From positions 30,643,987 through 30,707,986 of the forward strand of contig CM046299.1 in NCBI GenBank assembly GCA_025267735.1: a stretch of 64,000 nt of DNA, written 5' to 3'. Below the pieces are notes generated by a model. It searched no databases. It saw only the letters and a list, made by a program, of their open reading frames with translations, and was not told the origin of the DNA. How positions within the stretch are numbered: position 1 is the stretch's first letter; each line of letters starts with the position of its first letter. Positions 33,801-42,211 of the stretch are shown in pieces. Position numbers and translations under genes: made by a program. This DNA is from Mactra quadrangularis. Lineage: Eukaryota; Mollusca; Bivalvia; Venerida; Mactridae.

Positions 33801-34622
33801 ATTGTATACATCCTTGATAAAAACTTTCACTCTATGGTTTCCAGGTCGAGGTCAGCTGATGAAATAGCACAAGCACAATTAGATGCACGAGCAAAACCAA
33901 CGTCATTGAAGCTATTGGAATTCTTTGAACCTTTGGGACCATTTGTTGATGGAATGATTGTTCCATATGAACCCATTGATGCCATTCAAAAAGGTCACAT
34001 CCGAAAAATTCCAACAATTATTGGAACGGTTTCAGAAGAAGCGAGAATATTTGTTTACGAAGCATGGCATAAACCGCTGACGACTGCAGAATACAGTGCT
34101 GTGTTGTTTGCTACATATCCGACCCATTTTTCTGAAATTTTACAAAAATACCCACCGTCTAAAACTAGCGACAGCAGAGATGTTTTGACTAAAATGGGAA
34201 CAGACTTTATCTTTACTTGTGCAGCTAGAAATATGAGTCAAAACTTTGTAAAAACCAATCCAAACATATATAGATATATTTTTTCTCAATCGTTTTCATT
34301 TGATGGGTGGGGTAATTTTACATACTGCGAAGGTCATGTATGCCATGGCGAAGAGATTGCCTTTGTTTTCCATAGCGCTGACCAGTCAGGTTTTAATTTT
34401 AACGAAGCAGAAGAATCACTCTCAAACACAATGATTGAATACTGGACAAATTTTGCGTATACATCTGATCCCGGACAAGGTCCTCACCAAGTTGATATGA
34501 TGTGGCCTAAGTATGATTCAATGCAAAGAAACATGAAATTCTTGCTACCAAATGATATTATAGTATCAGACTATGAGCAATATATATGTGATTTCTGGGA
34601 TACAATAGGCTACAAAGCCTAG
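7096..34622 (+). CDS. Secreted carboxylesterase / cholinesterase-like protein (type-B), six exons
   Basis: Coding join: 7096-7289, 8417-8537, 9023-9215, 17270-17400, 17554-17759, 33845-34622. The sum is 1623 bases = 541 codons including TAG, normal for the family. All five introns are GT-AG and every phase matches. The product is an alpha/beta-hydrolase that cleaves carboxylic esters. Residues 1-29 look like a signal peptide (core [13 protein letters not shown]; Met9 is an alternative start). Visible family marks: [26 protein letters not shown], oxyanion-hole HGG (135-137), DYRLGALGF, nucleophile motif GQSAG (Ser220), GTVSEEA (Glu347) and CHGEE (His449). The triad is complete, so an active enzyme is likely. 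Physiological substrate (xenobiotic, lipid or choline ester) cannot be told. Introns 3 and 5 (8.1 and 16.1 kb) are filled with transposons, yet the ORF is intact. Confidence 0.92.
8417..8537 (+). CDS. Carboxylesterase exon 2
   Basis: Encodes [20 protein letters not shown] then GCPQHGC and VCPTE: the conserved W..P..P W segment after the first strand, plus cysteines expected in the N-terminal disulfide. Preceded by TTTTAG and followed by donor GTACGT. Ends in phase 0. Intron 2 is 8538-9022, 485 bp. Confidence 0.88.
9023..9215 (+). CDS. Carboxylesterase exon 3 (oxyanion hole)
   Basis: Encodes [14 protein letters not shown] and [10 protein letters not shown], the family signature before the nucleophile, ending VTFDYRL plus one base. 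Acceptor AATTTTTAG, donor GTAAGT, phase 1. The next coding piece is 8 kb away at 17270. Confidence 0.9.
12699..12798. other. Assembly gap (100 N)
   Basis: Exactly 100 N, the usual placeholder for a gap of unknown size. The right edge abuts a CT microsatellite, so the break probably reflects a low-complexity tract that did not assemble. Confidence 0.95.
12799..12846. repeat. (CT)n microsatellite at the gap edge
   Basis: About 22 uninterrupted CT units after GTCTGT. The true length is unknown because the tract borders the gap. Confidence 0.95.
13245..13330 (+). repeat. tRNA-like sequence (SINE head or tRNA pseudogene), + strand
   Basis: A-box-like TAGCTCAGTCGGTAGCGAG (D stem GCTC/GAGT) and a good B box GGTTCGAATCT about 55 bases later, then an A/T-rich run. 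The 5' side does not pair with GCCTCC to make an acceptor stem, and the anticodon region is too long, so it is not a functional tRNA gene. Confidence 0.45.
13600..13693 (-). repeat. tRNA-like sequence, minus strand
   Basis: On the minus strand, GGATATAAGTGACTCAGTGG carries an A-box-like part, and GTGTTCGAATCCTGCTTGG a B box. GGATAT near the 5' end can pair with GTATCC near the 3' end. The spacing between boxes is longer than in a normal tRNA. Probably a SINE head or pseudogene. Confidence 0.45.
15097..17040 (-). pseudogene. Penelope-like retroelement (RT plus GIY-YIG endonuclease), degenerate
   Basis: Minus strand. From high to low coordinate: an N-terminal part (17009-16413) with [20 protein letters not shown]; the RT core (16324-15356) with [17 protein letters not shown] and the catalytic RFIDDI; and a C-terminal GIY-YIG-type nuclease (15383-15165) with [13 protein letters not shown], followed by RETYWIRRL near 15140. 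This order is diagnostic of Penelope-like elements, which prime reverse transcription with their own endonuclease. Breaks seen: a stop at 16413, a frameshift between 16413 and 16324, another near 15360-15380, and a stop at 15165. It is therefore a dead copy within intron 3 of the esterase, in the opposite orientation. The 5' end is probably truncated near 17100. Confidence 0.85.
17270..17400 (+). CDS. Carboxylesterase exon 4
   Basis: Completes DYRLGALGF across the intron and encodes [20 protein letters not shown] then FGGDPNK, a highly conserved stretch before the nucleophile. Acceptor TCTACAG, donor GTAAGT. Ends in phase 0. Confidence 0.9.
17554..17759 (+). CDS. Carboxylesterase exon 5 (nucleophile)
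   Basis: Encodes [12 protein letters not shown] with the catalytic Ser220 in GQSAG, followed by [13 protein letters not shown] and ending HCLR across the splice. Acceptor TTTATTTCAG, donor GTAGGT, phase 2. The intron before it is only 153 bp; the one after is 16 kb. Confidence 0.9.
18148..18838. mobile_element. Possible MITE with weak inverted ends
   Basis: CTGGGGTGTGTGTTTTT (18148-18164) is roughly inverted relative to AAAAAACACCCCAG (18825-18838), and the flanking interior on both sides is rich in ATCATGAT-type words. No target duplication was found, so the assignment is weak. Confidence 0.3.
18300..18398. repeat. 71-nt hairpin flanked by an 11-bp direct repeat
   Basis: 18313-18383 folds into one long stem: CGGAA/TTCCG, ACCTCGG/CCGAGGT, ATC/GAT, TCTACG/CGTAGA and AGATA/TATCT pair in register, separated by small mismatches, with a loop of about 4 nt. 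The hairpin is bracketed by CACTGACAGCA at 18300-18310 and 18388-18398. It could be a tiny foldback insertion with a target duplication or a miRNA-like precursor. Confidence 0.5.
19060..19110. repeat. Short TTAAAC/GTTTAA palindrome cluster
   Basis: TTAAACTATGGGTTTAACTG and TTAAACGTAGGGTTTAAG, preceded by GTTAACTATATAGTTAAG. These are the same units as in the larger array at 32207-33141. Confidence 0.6.
19556..19924. mobile_element. MITE with perfect 19-bp terminal inverted repeats
   Basis: AGGGACTTTAGTCAGTTAT (19556-19574) is exactly inverted at 19906-19924. Further weaker inverted similarity (ATCCAATTAGT, CTCGGATTTTA) continues inward, so the whole 369 bp is partly palindromic. No ORF. The target duplication is unclear. 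Confidence 0.65.
20918..21075. repeat. TTTTTCACAA palindromic repeat cluster, copy 1
   Basis: Begins GTTGAACCTCATTTTTCAC and holds repeated TTTTTCACAACTTGTGAAAA-type palindromes with CGCGTACGC and CGCGTTAGC links. It is an inverted copy of the cluster at 27635-27826 and is related to 25020-25655. Confidence 0.7.
21076..22950. other. Intron 5 segment without recognised genes
   Basis: AT-rich. A block around 22360-22470 resembles 24370-24480 (poly-T with GCTCGCTCG or CCCGCAC words), so part of this segment is another diverged copy of the dispersed repeat described at 23489. No coding signature. Confidence 0.4.
22975..23520. repeat. Diverged tandem repeat, about 150-170 bp unit, four copies
   Basis: The word GGGTGCTGATTCTA or a variant occurs at about 23010, 23182, 23343 and 23489. 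Each copy is preceded by AAAAGT(C/T)AACAGGTTT and GTCC or GTTC, and followed by an ATTCAGGA-like element. Spacing shrinks from about 172 to 146 bp. It leads directly into dispersed repeat copy B. Confidence 0.55.
23489..24520 (+). repeat. Dispersed repeat, copy B, interrupted by a SINE
   Basis: Homologous in block order to 4205-4711 and split by the SINE at 23723-24026. Ends near AATTTTTTTCGGACAAAATCC and CATATGATCAATTTGTT. No coding capacity. Confidence 0.55.
23723..24026 (+). mobile_element. Complete tRNA-derived SINE with 13-bp target duplication
   Basis: The tRNA-like head has a well-formed D stem GCGC/GCGC around AGTTGGTA, a B-box-like GGTTTGAATCC and a pairing CCCGGGT/ACCCGGG acceptor stem. 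The body ends in TTGATACGGCGTTAACTCC and a (AAAT)n tail. TAAACTGACATTT flanks it at 23710-23722 and 24027-24039, proving target-primed insertion. Its 3' tail is shared with the SINEs at 4712-4954 and 57744-58060, although the head differs. Confidence 0.85.
25020..25655. repeat. Long imperfect palindrome built of TTTTTCACAA and TTACAACCCG units, copy 2
   Basis: Left part 25020-25230 and right part about 25435-25655 are inverted relative to each other: GAGGTTCAAC, AACGTTTGTTACAACCCG and related words recur in mirror order. Internal units TTTTTCACAAGTTGTGAAAA and TTATTACAAAACGGGTTATT are themselves palindromes. About 635 bp in all, no ORF. Confidence 0.65.
26140..26460. repeat. Degenerate GTTGCTA-rich repeats
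   Basis: Words such as GTTGCTA, GGTGGTTGC and TATGGAC recur irregularly across 300 bases with no open frame. It may be decayed minisatellite sequence. Weak. Confidence 0.3.
26521..27590 (-). pseudogene. 3' fragment of an RNase H-bearing LINE (I/Jockey-like)
   Basis: Minus strand. The central part (27130-26813) has [12 protein letters not shown] and [20 protein letters not shown], the RNase H core with its conserved D and H-x-G-x-x-x-N-E-x-A-D motif. The next part (26934-26656) has [16 protein letters not shown] and [14 protein letters not shown], the C-terminal zinc-knuckle-like segment of such LINEs. The end reaches a TAG at 26523-26521. A frameshift lies near 26900 and an in-frame stop just after EHIL. 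No RT domain is present, so the copy is 5' truncated. It lies antisense in intron 5 of the esterase. Confidence 0.8.
27635..27826. repeat. TTTTTCACAA palindromic repeat cluster, copy 3
   Basis: Ends AAAAATGAGGTTCAACAG, the mirror of the start of copy 1 (20918). It contains GTGAAAAACGCGTACGC, TTTCACAACTTGTGAG and GTTTTTCACAAGTTATGAAAA. As an inverted partner of copy 1, about 6.9 kb apart, the pair could also be the ends of one very large element. Confidence 0.65.
28145..31616 (+). pseudogene. Nearly full-length CR1/L2-like LINE (APE plus reverse transcriptase), degenerate
   Basis: Plus strand, same orientation as the host gene. Order: a leader with [10 protein letters not shown] (28212); the APE endonuclease (28342-28650, [15 protein letters not shown] and [10 protein letters not shown]; then 28720 on, [10 protein letters not shown] and SDHCVVKV); a linker; RT (29890-30654) with [42 protein letters not shown] and the catalytic FADD; and the C-terminal [16 protein letters not shown] (30745-31029). 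Breaks include a frameshift near 28650, an in-frame TAG at 29872-29874, and frameshifts near 30650 and 31000. The 3' UTR has duplicated hairpins (31426-31498) and ends in an AATAAATAGAAATAAATAAG tail, typical of CR1/L2-type 3' ends. Inactive copy; clade assignment by motif recall. Confidence 0.82.
31426..31600 (+). repeat. Duplicated hairpins and 45-bp repeats in the LINE 3' UTR
   Basis: AAAGGTGATGTTTCGACACC followed by TTTGGGGA occurs at 31426 and again at 31471. Each folds as AAAGGTG/CACCTTT. Then GGTTAACAGTGGCG..ACACTGTTCAGGAC is followed by a diverged second copy about 46 bp later. Confidence 0.65.
32207..33141. repeat. Array of TTAAAC-NNNNN-GTTTAA palindromes
   Basis: At least ten 17-bp units of the form TTAAACYATAGGTTTAA or variants are spread over the segment, dense at 32207-32290, 32835-32900 and 32960-33141. 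The piggyBac-type element at 32294-32834 is inserted into one TTAA of the array. A small outlier cluster is at 19060-19110. Confidence 0.7.
32294..32834. mobile_element. piggyBac-type non-autonomous element in a TTAA target
   Basis: TTAA at 32290-32293 and 32835-32838 brackets the element. Inverted ends CCCTTAACTGG and CCAGTAAAGGG differ at one position. TTAA duplication and CCYT ends are the piggyBac signature. Inside, a 115-codon ORF (32422-32769) includes [10 protein letters not shown], which could be a relic of a Cys-rich transposase tail, but this is weak. 541 bp, so not autonomous. Confidence 0.75.
33169..33404. mobile_element. Short MITE with perfect 15-bp inverted ends
   Basis: CACTGGCACCAGAGT (33169-33183) is exactly inverted at 33390-33404. 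236 bp, no ORF, located just upstream of the last esterase exon. Target duplication not found. Confidence 0.6.
33845..34622 (+). CDS. Carboxylesterase exon 6 (Glu and His of the triad, stop)
   Basis: Acceptor GGTTTCCAG after a T-rich tract. The first base completes the Arg codon of exon 5, so CLR continues as [11 protein letters not shown], as expected in the family. Contains [16 protein letters not shown] (Glu347), [23 protein letters not shown] (His449) and [14 protein letters not shown], then GYKA and TAG. Nothing is missing relative to the usual C-terminal half. There is no anchor or long tail after the domain, so a soluble secreted enzyme is likely. Confidence 0.92.
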
Positions 34623-34755
34623 AATCTTGACATTTCCTTATTTATGATTACATATATTATGTAAACCACTTTTAATTATACTATACTTATCGTCGACACG
34701 TTTTTGCATTCTTTATTGTGCAGGCAACCAGCGCTGTCTCCATCCATCAAAGATG

Positions 34756-34912
34756 TATGTGAAGACAGCAATAACAACTGTGACAGCAGTAACAGCAGTA
34801 AACATTTACTGTTAGAATTTTCGGCAGTAACAGTAGTAAACTTTAACTGTTAGCAGTAAACTTTTACTGCTAGAATTTTCCGCAGTAATAGCAGTAAACT
34901 TTCACTGCTTGC
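34756..34912 (+). repeat. Degenerate CAGTAA repeats in the esterase 3' UTR
   Basis: CAGCAGTAACAGCAGTAAAC is followed by TTTACTG..TAGAATTTTC, repeated about three times. Units contain CAGTAAA and TTTACTG facing each other, so small hairpins are possible. Confidence 0.65.
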
Positions 34913-34923
34913 ACATATATGAA

Positions 34924-34929
34924 AATAAA
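34924..34929 (+). terminator. Poly(A) signal AATAAA of the esterase gene
   Basis: First AATAAA after the stop, about 300 bases downstream, consistent with a short 3' UTR. Cleavage site not determined. Confidence 0.45.
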
Positions 34930-34963
34930 GATAAAGAAAGAAAGAACACAGCCCAGCAAACAA

Positions 34964-35095
34964 ATGACGTCGTACAGACGTTATATTAACGTTGGACCCC
35001 AACGTCGGGTTGACGTCGCCTCATAATTGGATTTGAAAGTTTTTTAGACGGTGAATTTCCTACGTCATATTAACGTCTGACCCGACGTCGTATTT
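34964..35095. repeat. ACGTC/GACGT palindromic repeat
   Basis: TGACGTCGTACAGACG, ATATTAACGTTGGACCCC, AACGTCGGGTTGACGTCG and CATATTAACGTCTGACCC form a degenerate set of short palindromes in two half-copies (34964 and 35060). Probably a decayed inverted-repeat element. Confidence 0.45.
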
Positions 35096-37187
35096 AAGGA
35101 TTACGGACTCTGAACCACACATTAGAATTTGATTATTTTATTAATCATTTCTAATAAACCATTCAAAAAGACTACTAATTACAAATTTTATGCGACTTTT
35201 ACCGTTCAAAAACTGATTTATGCATACATGTATTATTTTTCAGTTAGCATCCTTGGTTTCGGCCATGATATGAAAAATTCCGACACCTTGAGTTACTAAA
35301 TCTTCTATAATTTTGTTAAATAAACTCTAAAAGTGACACAAATTACTTTTTCCAATTCCTATGACATATGCCTTCACTTTAACTTACATCTTGATAGGAA
35401 TTTATGGCCAGAAAAATTGAAAAATGCATCTATTATGATTAATGATTCTCGGCCAAGGTCATTTTTATAATCTCGTTACAAAATATGTGATTTTCTAACC
35501 AAAATTTAAGGTATTTCCATATAGTTTGATGCAAATAAATATATATATTTATGCTAAACTTAAAATATATTTTCTACAATGTATGAGGAAACAAATAACA
35601 AAATATGAGATACTTTTACCGTCTATTTAATTCACACCATACTTGTTTATGACTATGGTGTCAAAATTCAAGGGAGATAATTTTTCATATTTTTTATAGA
35701 ATTATGCTTTATTTTAACATTTATCAATAAAAAATAATGAAAAACAGCTTGAAATATTCTTTCTTTTCATTTGAAATAAAAACAAGTTAAGGATTTTATA
35801 AAACAGTAAAACTTGGTTATAACATACACGGATTCAGATCAAAGAAGCAAACTTTGTTATAACGGACATATGTTAAATCCACGTAGTATACTAAGTATAT
35901 TATAAACAATGCTTCGCAAGTTAACAAGCACATGTAGTCCAGTCTGTTTAATAACATTTCATCAAAATGTTAAGACAACTTAAACACATCTCAAATCGAC
36001 CTTTGGGATTGCTGATCGTTTTGAATGCACGTATAAATTTACATACACATGCATTATTAAGTTGACAATACAATAATATGAAGGTATCGGTTTGTTAAAT
36101 GTAAGGGTCCAAAAAAGCATATTTTTAATGCACAACTACTTAATATATCTATTTCTTAAAGGATTAAATAAAATAAATATACTGAGTGGAAGAAAATACA
36201 AAATAATTTGACATGCTATTAAAAAGGAAAGATTTCAAATCATAAATGTTGTACATGTATTCAGTAATATTTTATCACATATAGTTATAAAAGGGACAAC
36301 ATACATTTCTATAATAATACAATTAAAAATCAAACTGACATTATCTTATAAGAGATATGACGTAATCTTAGAGGAAAATGACACCTTATTACAGGAGAAA
36401 TGATGTTGAGGTCTAAAATATCTGTATCAGTACACAGAAAAAGCATAGAAAAAACTGAATGGTTGATTTTTTAACGTGTGAACACAGAAAGTGTCATTTT
36501 CACTCATGTCTACTCAACACTTGAAACTATTTTTCTGCGCTCACTTGTTAAAATAAAGAACAGGTCAATCTAACTTCAAAGTCAACAAATGTGTTCTCTA
36601 TAGCTTGGCTAAAACTAGACAATTAAACATATGTCATAGGTTTTACCATGACCAATTTCAAACAATATGCTCAAGTAACCTTATGAACTTATTTTTAGAT
36701 ACTATTATTACATTAATGAATATGATTTTGAAAATTGATAATAGCTGACAGTACTAATTTAGTTGTAAAAATGTACATACATCTTTATAGTAATAACGAA
36801 ACCAATATTCCAATAGGATAGTTCTGACTTAAATTTTTATAAATTATAAAACAAGAATCAATATTTTGTTGCCAAGTTAAGATTTAAATCAAATTGAATA
36901 TTTTGAACAGAAAACAAGTAACAAAAGTAAGTTAGGGTTGAATATCAAGAACATTAGAACAAAATACTATTCATTATTCTAATTTTGACATCTTGATTAT
37001 GTTTGTAAAAGCTCTTGATTTGTAAATCTTTTCTAACTAAATAAAACCTGAAATTCAACCCAAAATTAAACAAAACAATATCCACATAAACATAATTTTT
37101 GTTTTTGTACCTTGCTTATGTAATTTCTTCCTTCGTTGATAAATGCAGCAGTAGCATTGACTCGAAAGTCTAATGACTATAAATTAC
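35096..37187. other. Intergenic AT-rich DNA, nothing recognised
   Basis: No ORF with coding character, no protein motif, no clear terminal repeats. If the minus-strand gene of the 37188-37440 exon is real, this stretch would be intron or 3' flank of it. Confidence 0.5.
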
Positions 37188-37440
37188 CATAGTGAAGTGA
37201 CTTAGGAATCCTTAGAGTCACTTCTCTGTTAGCATGTTCACATTGCTGTGAGGATCCTAAATCTGCATAGAGAGAAGCATTAGCAATAACAGGAGCAAAC
37301 ACTTTGTCAAACTCTTCCCTCAAATGACTGGTTTCATCTCTGATGGGACCTGTAGTACGAACGGCTTTGGGTCCGTTTGTAAACACTCGGAAGTGACGAC
37401 ATACAGTTATTCCTTTACATTTCAAGAAGACGGTTTGTTT
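37188..37440 (-). CDS. Internal exon of an unidentified minus-strand gene
   Basis: On the minus strand an acceptor ACTGTTCGTTGCAG precedes AAACAAACCG and a donor GTAATT follows CACTATG, giving a 253-bp exon in phase 0 to phase 1. The 84 codons read KQTVFLKCKGITVCRHFRVF, then VFAPVIANASLYADLGSSQQ and NREVTLRIPKSLHYG. Composition and both splice sites argue for a real exon. The LGSSQ..N..V..PKS.HY pattern reminds me of a large multi-copy invertebrate protein family with Mutator-like or nuclease annotations, but that is recall, not evidence. No neighbouring exon was recognised. It may be a duplicated gene fragment. Confidence 0.55.
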
Positions 37441-38370
37441 CTGCAACGAACAGTAAAATACATACACTTTCTGATGGTAGATGATTTTTGTGACCACTAG
37501 ACACACAATCTATTTTTCCTATAGACTCATCGATCCAAGGTAAGTGTACTTTTACTACATTGGCGCTGCGACTAACTCAAAACTTCGGCGGAATTTCGAT
37601 CTGCAATTATGGAACTTGGCCGCCATTACGTTGGGAAAACGTTTTTGTGCACGATTGTAGGCAGTATCAATCCTTAATTATTTGAGGTTGGCAACCAAAA
37701 ATAATAACATTTTTCGTTACTTTAATGTCTTATTTTAACGTATTTTGTCTGCATAAGGCGATATTTGTATTATTCAGCGAATGATTGCAATGGATTTTTA
37801 GGTGGTCATTTGTTGAGTTGTTCAGTGCGTGGTATTTGTAAATTCCTTTGGGCACGGAGCAAATAGTGACAGTGATCAGGAACATAATCAATTGCAGTCT
37901 GATTTGGATTGTTTGAGGCTTAGACTTGATCTGATGTATATTTTGTTGTTGTTATATTAAGTACGCTGTTAATAAAACATTTGGATTAGGAAATACCGAA
38001 ACAAAAGTAAAGACGGCTAGTGTAACGAAAGAGAAATTTGGTATTCATTTTTTTTCTCAATTAAGGACTAGAGATTTAGCTGTGGCATTGACCTAATATA
38101 TTTCTCAATAATACTGGGTTAGGTTGAAAATTAATCTTTTATCATTCTATTTTTAGAGTATTGATTTATTAAGTGAAGGTCGGTTGGTTCCACAACAGAC
38201 CGAACATCAATTGAACAGTTATCACGGTTCATACCAAATTGGTGGTACGTAACAGGGCGGTCCCACAAGAGGACAGCACTGAAGAGTCATTCATCTAGGA
38301 CAAGCTTATAATACATTTTGGTAAGTTCTTTGTGCCATTTGCTTTGATTCTATTGCTATTTAAAATACTT
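37441..38370. other. Intergenic DNA, possibly the 5' region of the gypsy element at 49974
   Basis: No ORF. TGGTGGTACGTAACAG at 38239-38254 could be a primer-binding site just after an LTR, which would place a gypsy leader here, split from its gag by the foldback element. Unproven. TTTTTCCTATAG at about 37513-37524 and GTAAGT at 37540 would bracket a 15-nt + strand micro-exon; this is probably chance. Confidence 0.25.
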
Positions 38371-38945
38371 GAGGGACAAGACATACTTACCAAGAGTTAA
38401 ATATTGAATTAACTAGTTAGGCAACATTAAATAAACTAGTTATTAAGGGACATGCTTACCAAGAGTTAAATATTACATTAACTAGTTCAGCAACATTAAA
38501 TAAACTAGTTATTAAGGGACATGCTTACCAAGAGTTAAATATTACATTAACTAGTTAAGCAACATTAAATAAACTAGTTATTAAGGGACATGCTTACCAA
38601 GAGTTAAATATTACATTAACTAGTTAGGCAACATTAAATAAACTAGTTATTAAGGGACATGCTTACCAAGAGTTAAATATTACATTAACTAGTTAAGCAA
38701 CATTAAATAAACTAGTTACGCAACTAGTTATTACGGGAAATACTTACCAATAGTTACATATTAAGTTAACTAGTTAAGCATAATTAAATAAACTAGTTTA
38801 GCAACTAGTTATAACAGGACATAATTACCAATAGTTAAATATTAAACGAACTAGTTAAGCAATAAAAATAAACTAGTTAAACAACTAGTTACTACGGGAA
38901 ATACTTAACAAGAGTTAAACATTAAATAAACTATTTAAGCATTAA
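38371..38945. repeat. 69-bp minisatellite, about eight copies
   Basis: GGGACATGCTTACCAAGAG starts at 38447, 38516, 38585 and 38654, an exact 69-bp period with near-identical units. A diverged unit precedes (38371) and about three diverged units follow (from about 38727). Each unit contains AACTAGTT twice, which is itself a palindrome. Confidence 0.9.
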
Positions 38946-41030
38946 GCTAGTACTGGGTGTCCAGGAACTTTGCATGTTTGTTCTTTGACTTTTGAGTTTA
39001 ATCAGTTTAAAGTTTAAATTGAACTAAGAACTTAACTACCACATATTAGGAGTACAAGTTCTGGTTATATTGGTCCGAGAGCTCGCAGGGTTTTAGGTGC
39101 GGTATCGCGCCCAAAAGGTTTGATGAGTGATTCTAATGTAGTTTTGTCTGAGGAATTTGAAAATGCATTTCTTATAACTGGCGAGGTAGGCGTTTTCCCA
39201 CAATCTGAGCTCAAAGATGTACATTACCAAAAACACCAAAATGCACCCTAAACTTCGTGTATACTTTTTCAGCTGTTACTTATATCAAATCACATTTTTG
39301 ATTTTCGATATTTTATTTCGAATGCATTTACAACATATTTGCACAAATTTTATGAAATTTGGTGCTTATACCCATGATATATCAGCTTTTATTTACGTTA
39401 CAGTGTAAAATGTACTTAATTGGTGTTGATCCTTTTTTATAAGTGCTTACTGTTATGACAAAGTTAACTAATAACCATGTTTTTGAATACATAATATCTA
39501 TGTGAACATTTTCCAATGATTTTTGCATCTATTATTCAAGTTGTCTAAAAGTTATAGCATGTTAACTACCGTAACCGAAGTTTATCATTTTCATGTTATG
39601 TCACATAAGTTTTGCTCTGTTGAAAAAATTGATCTCAAACGAATCGTTTTTACTACCAAAATCAAAAATGCATGTAATAAGTGCAATTTTGTTTCAGTCA
39701 ATAGAAAATGTACGCCGTAATTTACGTTACAGTATTTTTTGTTATCAAGTTCGTGTAAGAACAATTAAAAAAAGTGTTTTTAATTATGCAAACCGATTGA
39801 AATCATCTGAGAGAATGTATCATGTATAAACGATCTTATTTCAATGCTTTCAGACGAAATGTAGGTATGTTTTAGAAGAAAATCAGGTTAAATAACGTGA
39901 ACAAACAAATTACCATTTTTCTATAAGGCTTTCACAATGATGGCTCGTTCATAAAAACTATTCATATGATATTTGAGATTTATTAAAAGATCATACAAGT
40001 TCCTAAAGTATAATTCTTACTTGAGAGACATCATTTAGAATGTGAAATATACGTTACAGTAACATATTTTATTAATTATAGTACAATTTCAGTATTAATG
40101 AGAAATTGTCAGAAAAGTAATGATTGCCAAATCAATTGGCTTTTTTTGATGGTCATTGTTTTCAATTGTGGACATACAAGTGTGTATACTACTTTTCAAG
40201 CACAGGTTATATGAAAATTGTCGCATTTAAGACCGTTCAGGTATATTATACACTATATCCTGTATAACATGTTCACCCAGAAGCCTGGTATCATAACAAC
40301 TGGTTTTAAAATGGCTGTACCTTATATCACATAATTGTGCTAAGAGTAAATAAATAAACTGTAAAACTGTAAACTGGTAAAGGGATGTACAATTAAAATC
40401 TAAATGATATACGTATAGGTGTTAAGTTTGTATTTTCAATCAAACTTTATGTATACATGCATTATATATAGCATTATATTTAGACATACTGTGCAGTCAA
40501 ACCAGTTCTGTTTTAGGCCTTAGTAATTAGGCTAGTTGCGTTATTATTGGTTTGCAATATACGTAATAATACAAATGAGTAATGACATTCGAGAGCACAA
40601 TTCAAAATTGAAAGCAAAAGCAACAACATTCCGAAATCACTCGGTCGGATATTATTTTACCACTTTAATCAAGTTCATTATGATTCTTCATTAGTATTTA
40701 AAAAAAATTTTTTTTAAATATACATTTATAAAAACCTTCTCCAGATTACCAATGGGATAAACTGTAACCATAACTTAGAGATTGTAATATGCAATTAAGT
40801 GTTCGAACTAAATAGATAAATGTAATGCTCATTTAAACGATTACATAATATGCGAAGGACAAATAGAGTTGATGTTAAACTTAGTGATATGCATTAACGA
40901 AAGATATAGTCTAAGAAGCTTTAATATGTCATCATATTATCTCTTATAATTCATTTTCATCTCAATTTATCTACGACGTATATTCATTGAGGTATGAGTT
41001 GACATTGGTAAAATATTCAAATAAAACAAG

Positions 41031-42211
41031 AATGTAAATGGGTTGTGCTGTATTTCCGGTTTTAATTTGTACACCATTGTTTGTGTGACAGGTGAACGTA
41101 TTTAAGTTTAATTGTTTTTAATCAAGTTTATTAAATATCATCATATGTTTATTTATTTGTCACGTACATTTTCACGTTGAATATGAAGTTTACCTGAAAA
41201 AATTCAGGAAAGAATAAGACATAGCATTCTGGTAAAATATATCAAACAACTTACCAGTTTTAAAATTTGTTTTGTAACGTAGGCTACGAATTAGCACTCG
41301 ATGAAACCAAGAAATGTATATTACTATTACATACTTTCGATTAAGTGTGAAGTGTATTTTTGAAATACGATGTACACATTATTTTGCCTAGTCGAACATC
41401 GGACTTAATTAATTCTTCATTTTTATGTTCTTATATTGTATGTGTATGACATACTACCCATAGCGCATGTAAACTGCATTATTGTAAACTTCAAACAAGT
41501 ATATGCGTATAGAACAATCTGTCTCATCAAAACTGATTATATTCATGAGAGTTTATTTCAGTAGGTTTATAGAAAGAAAACTTTTTTCTTACTTTTTTAA
41601 AATATAGTTAATATTCTCCCTGGCAATACTTTAGTAAAATAAACTTAAACTAGTTATGTTTACAATATCTATAAAAAGTAACCCTGAATGACCAATCATT
41701 CGAAAGTGCTAGTAGATGAATGACCATTGAAATGGTCATTTGATTCAGCATTCGAATGTTTTGTCCACGCTATCAATAACATTCAAAGGTAGTATTCTGC
41801 TTCGATGACAATATGTTAACAATAACGTACATGTTATAAACACTGTATGTTTACACTTATGTCTAATGTTAAAAAATAAATTCAAAGGCTCAAACACTTG
41901 CACGTTCTAATCAATTGACTGCAAATATCTTATAAAAGAGTTTCACCAATGGCACAAAACTAAAATGACTTTGAGTAAAATTAATAATTTGGTAGTGATT
42001 TTCTTAGGATATTGACCACAGTAAATTTGTCGAAGTCTAAATAGATATAATGTTCAGTATAATCATTAATATACATATGATGTAAAACAATAGATACATG
42101 TTAACTCTACATTCTACAATGTTTTAATGATAAACATGTCAATATTACTTGAAAAAAGGGTAGATTACTAAAATCAACAAAGATAAGTCACTTTTAACGC
42201 AGTTTTTAGAA
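41031..42211. other. Unique centre of the foldback element
   Basis: About 1.2 kb between the arms with no mirror similarity that I can see. AT-rich, no ORF of note, no recognised protein. A small hairpin GAATGACCA..TGGTCATT lies around 41720-41745. Confidence 0.5.
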
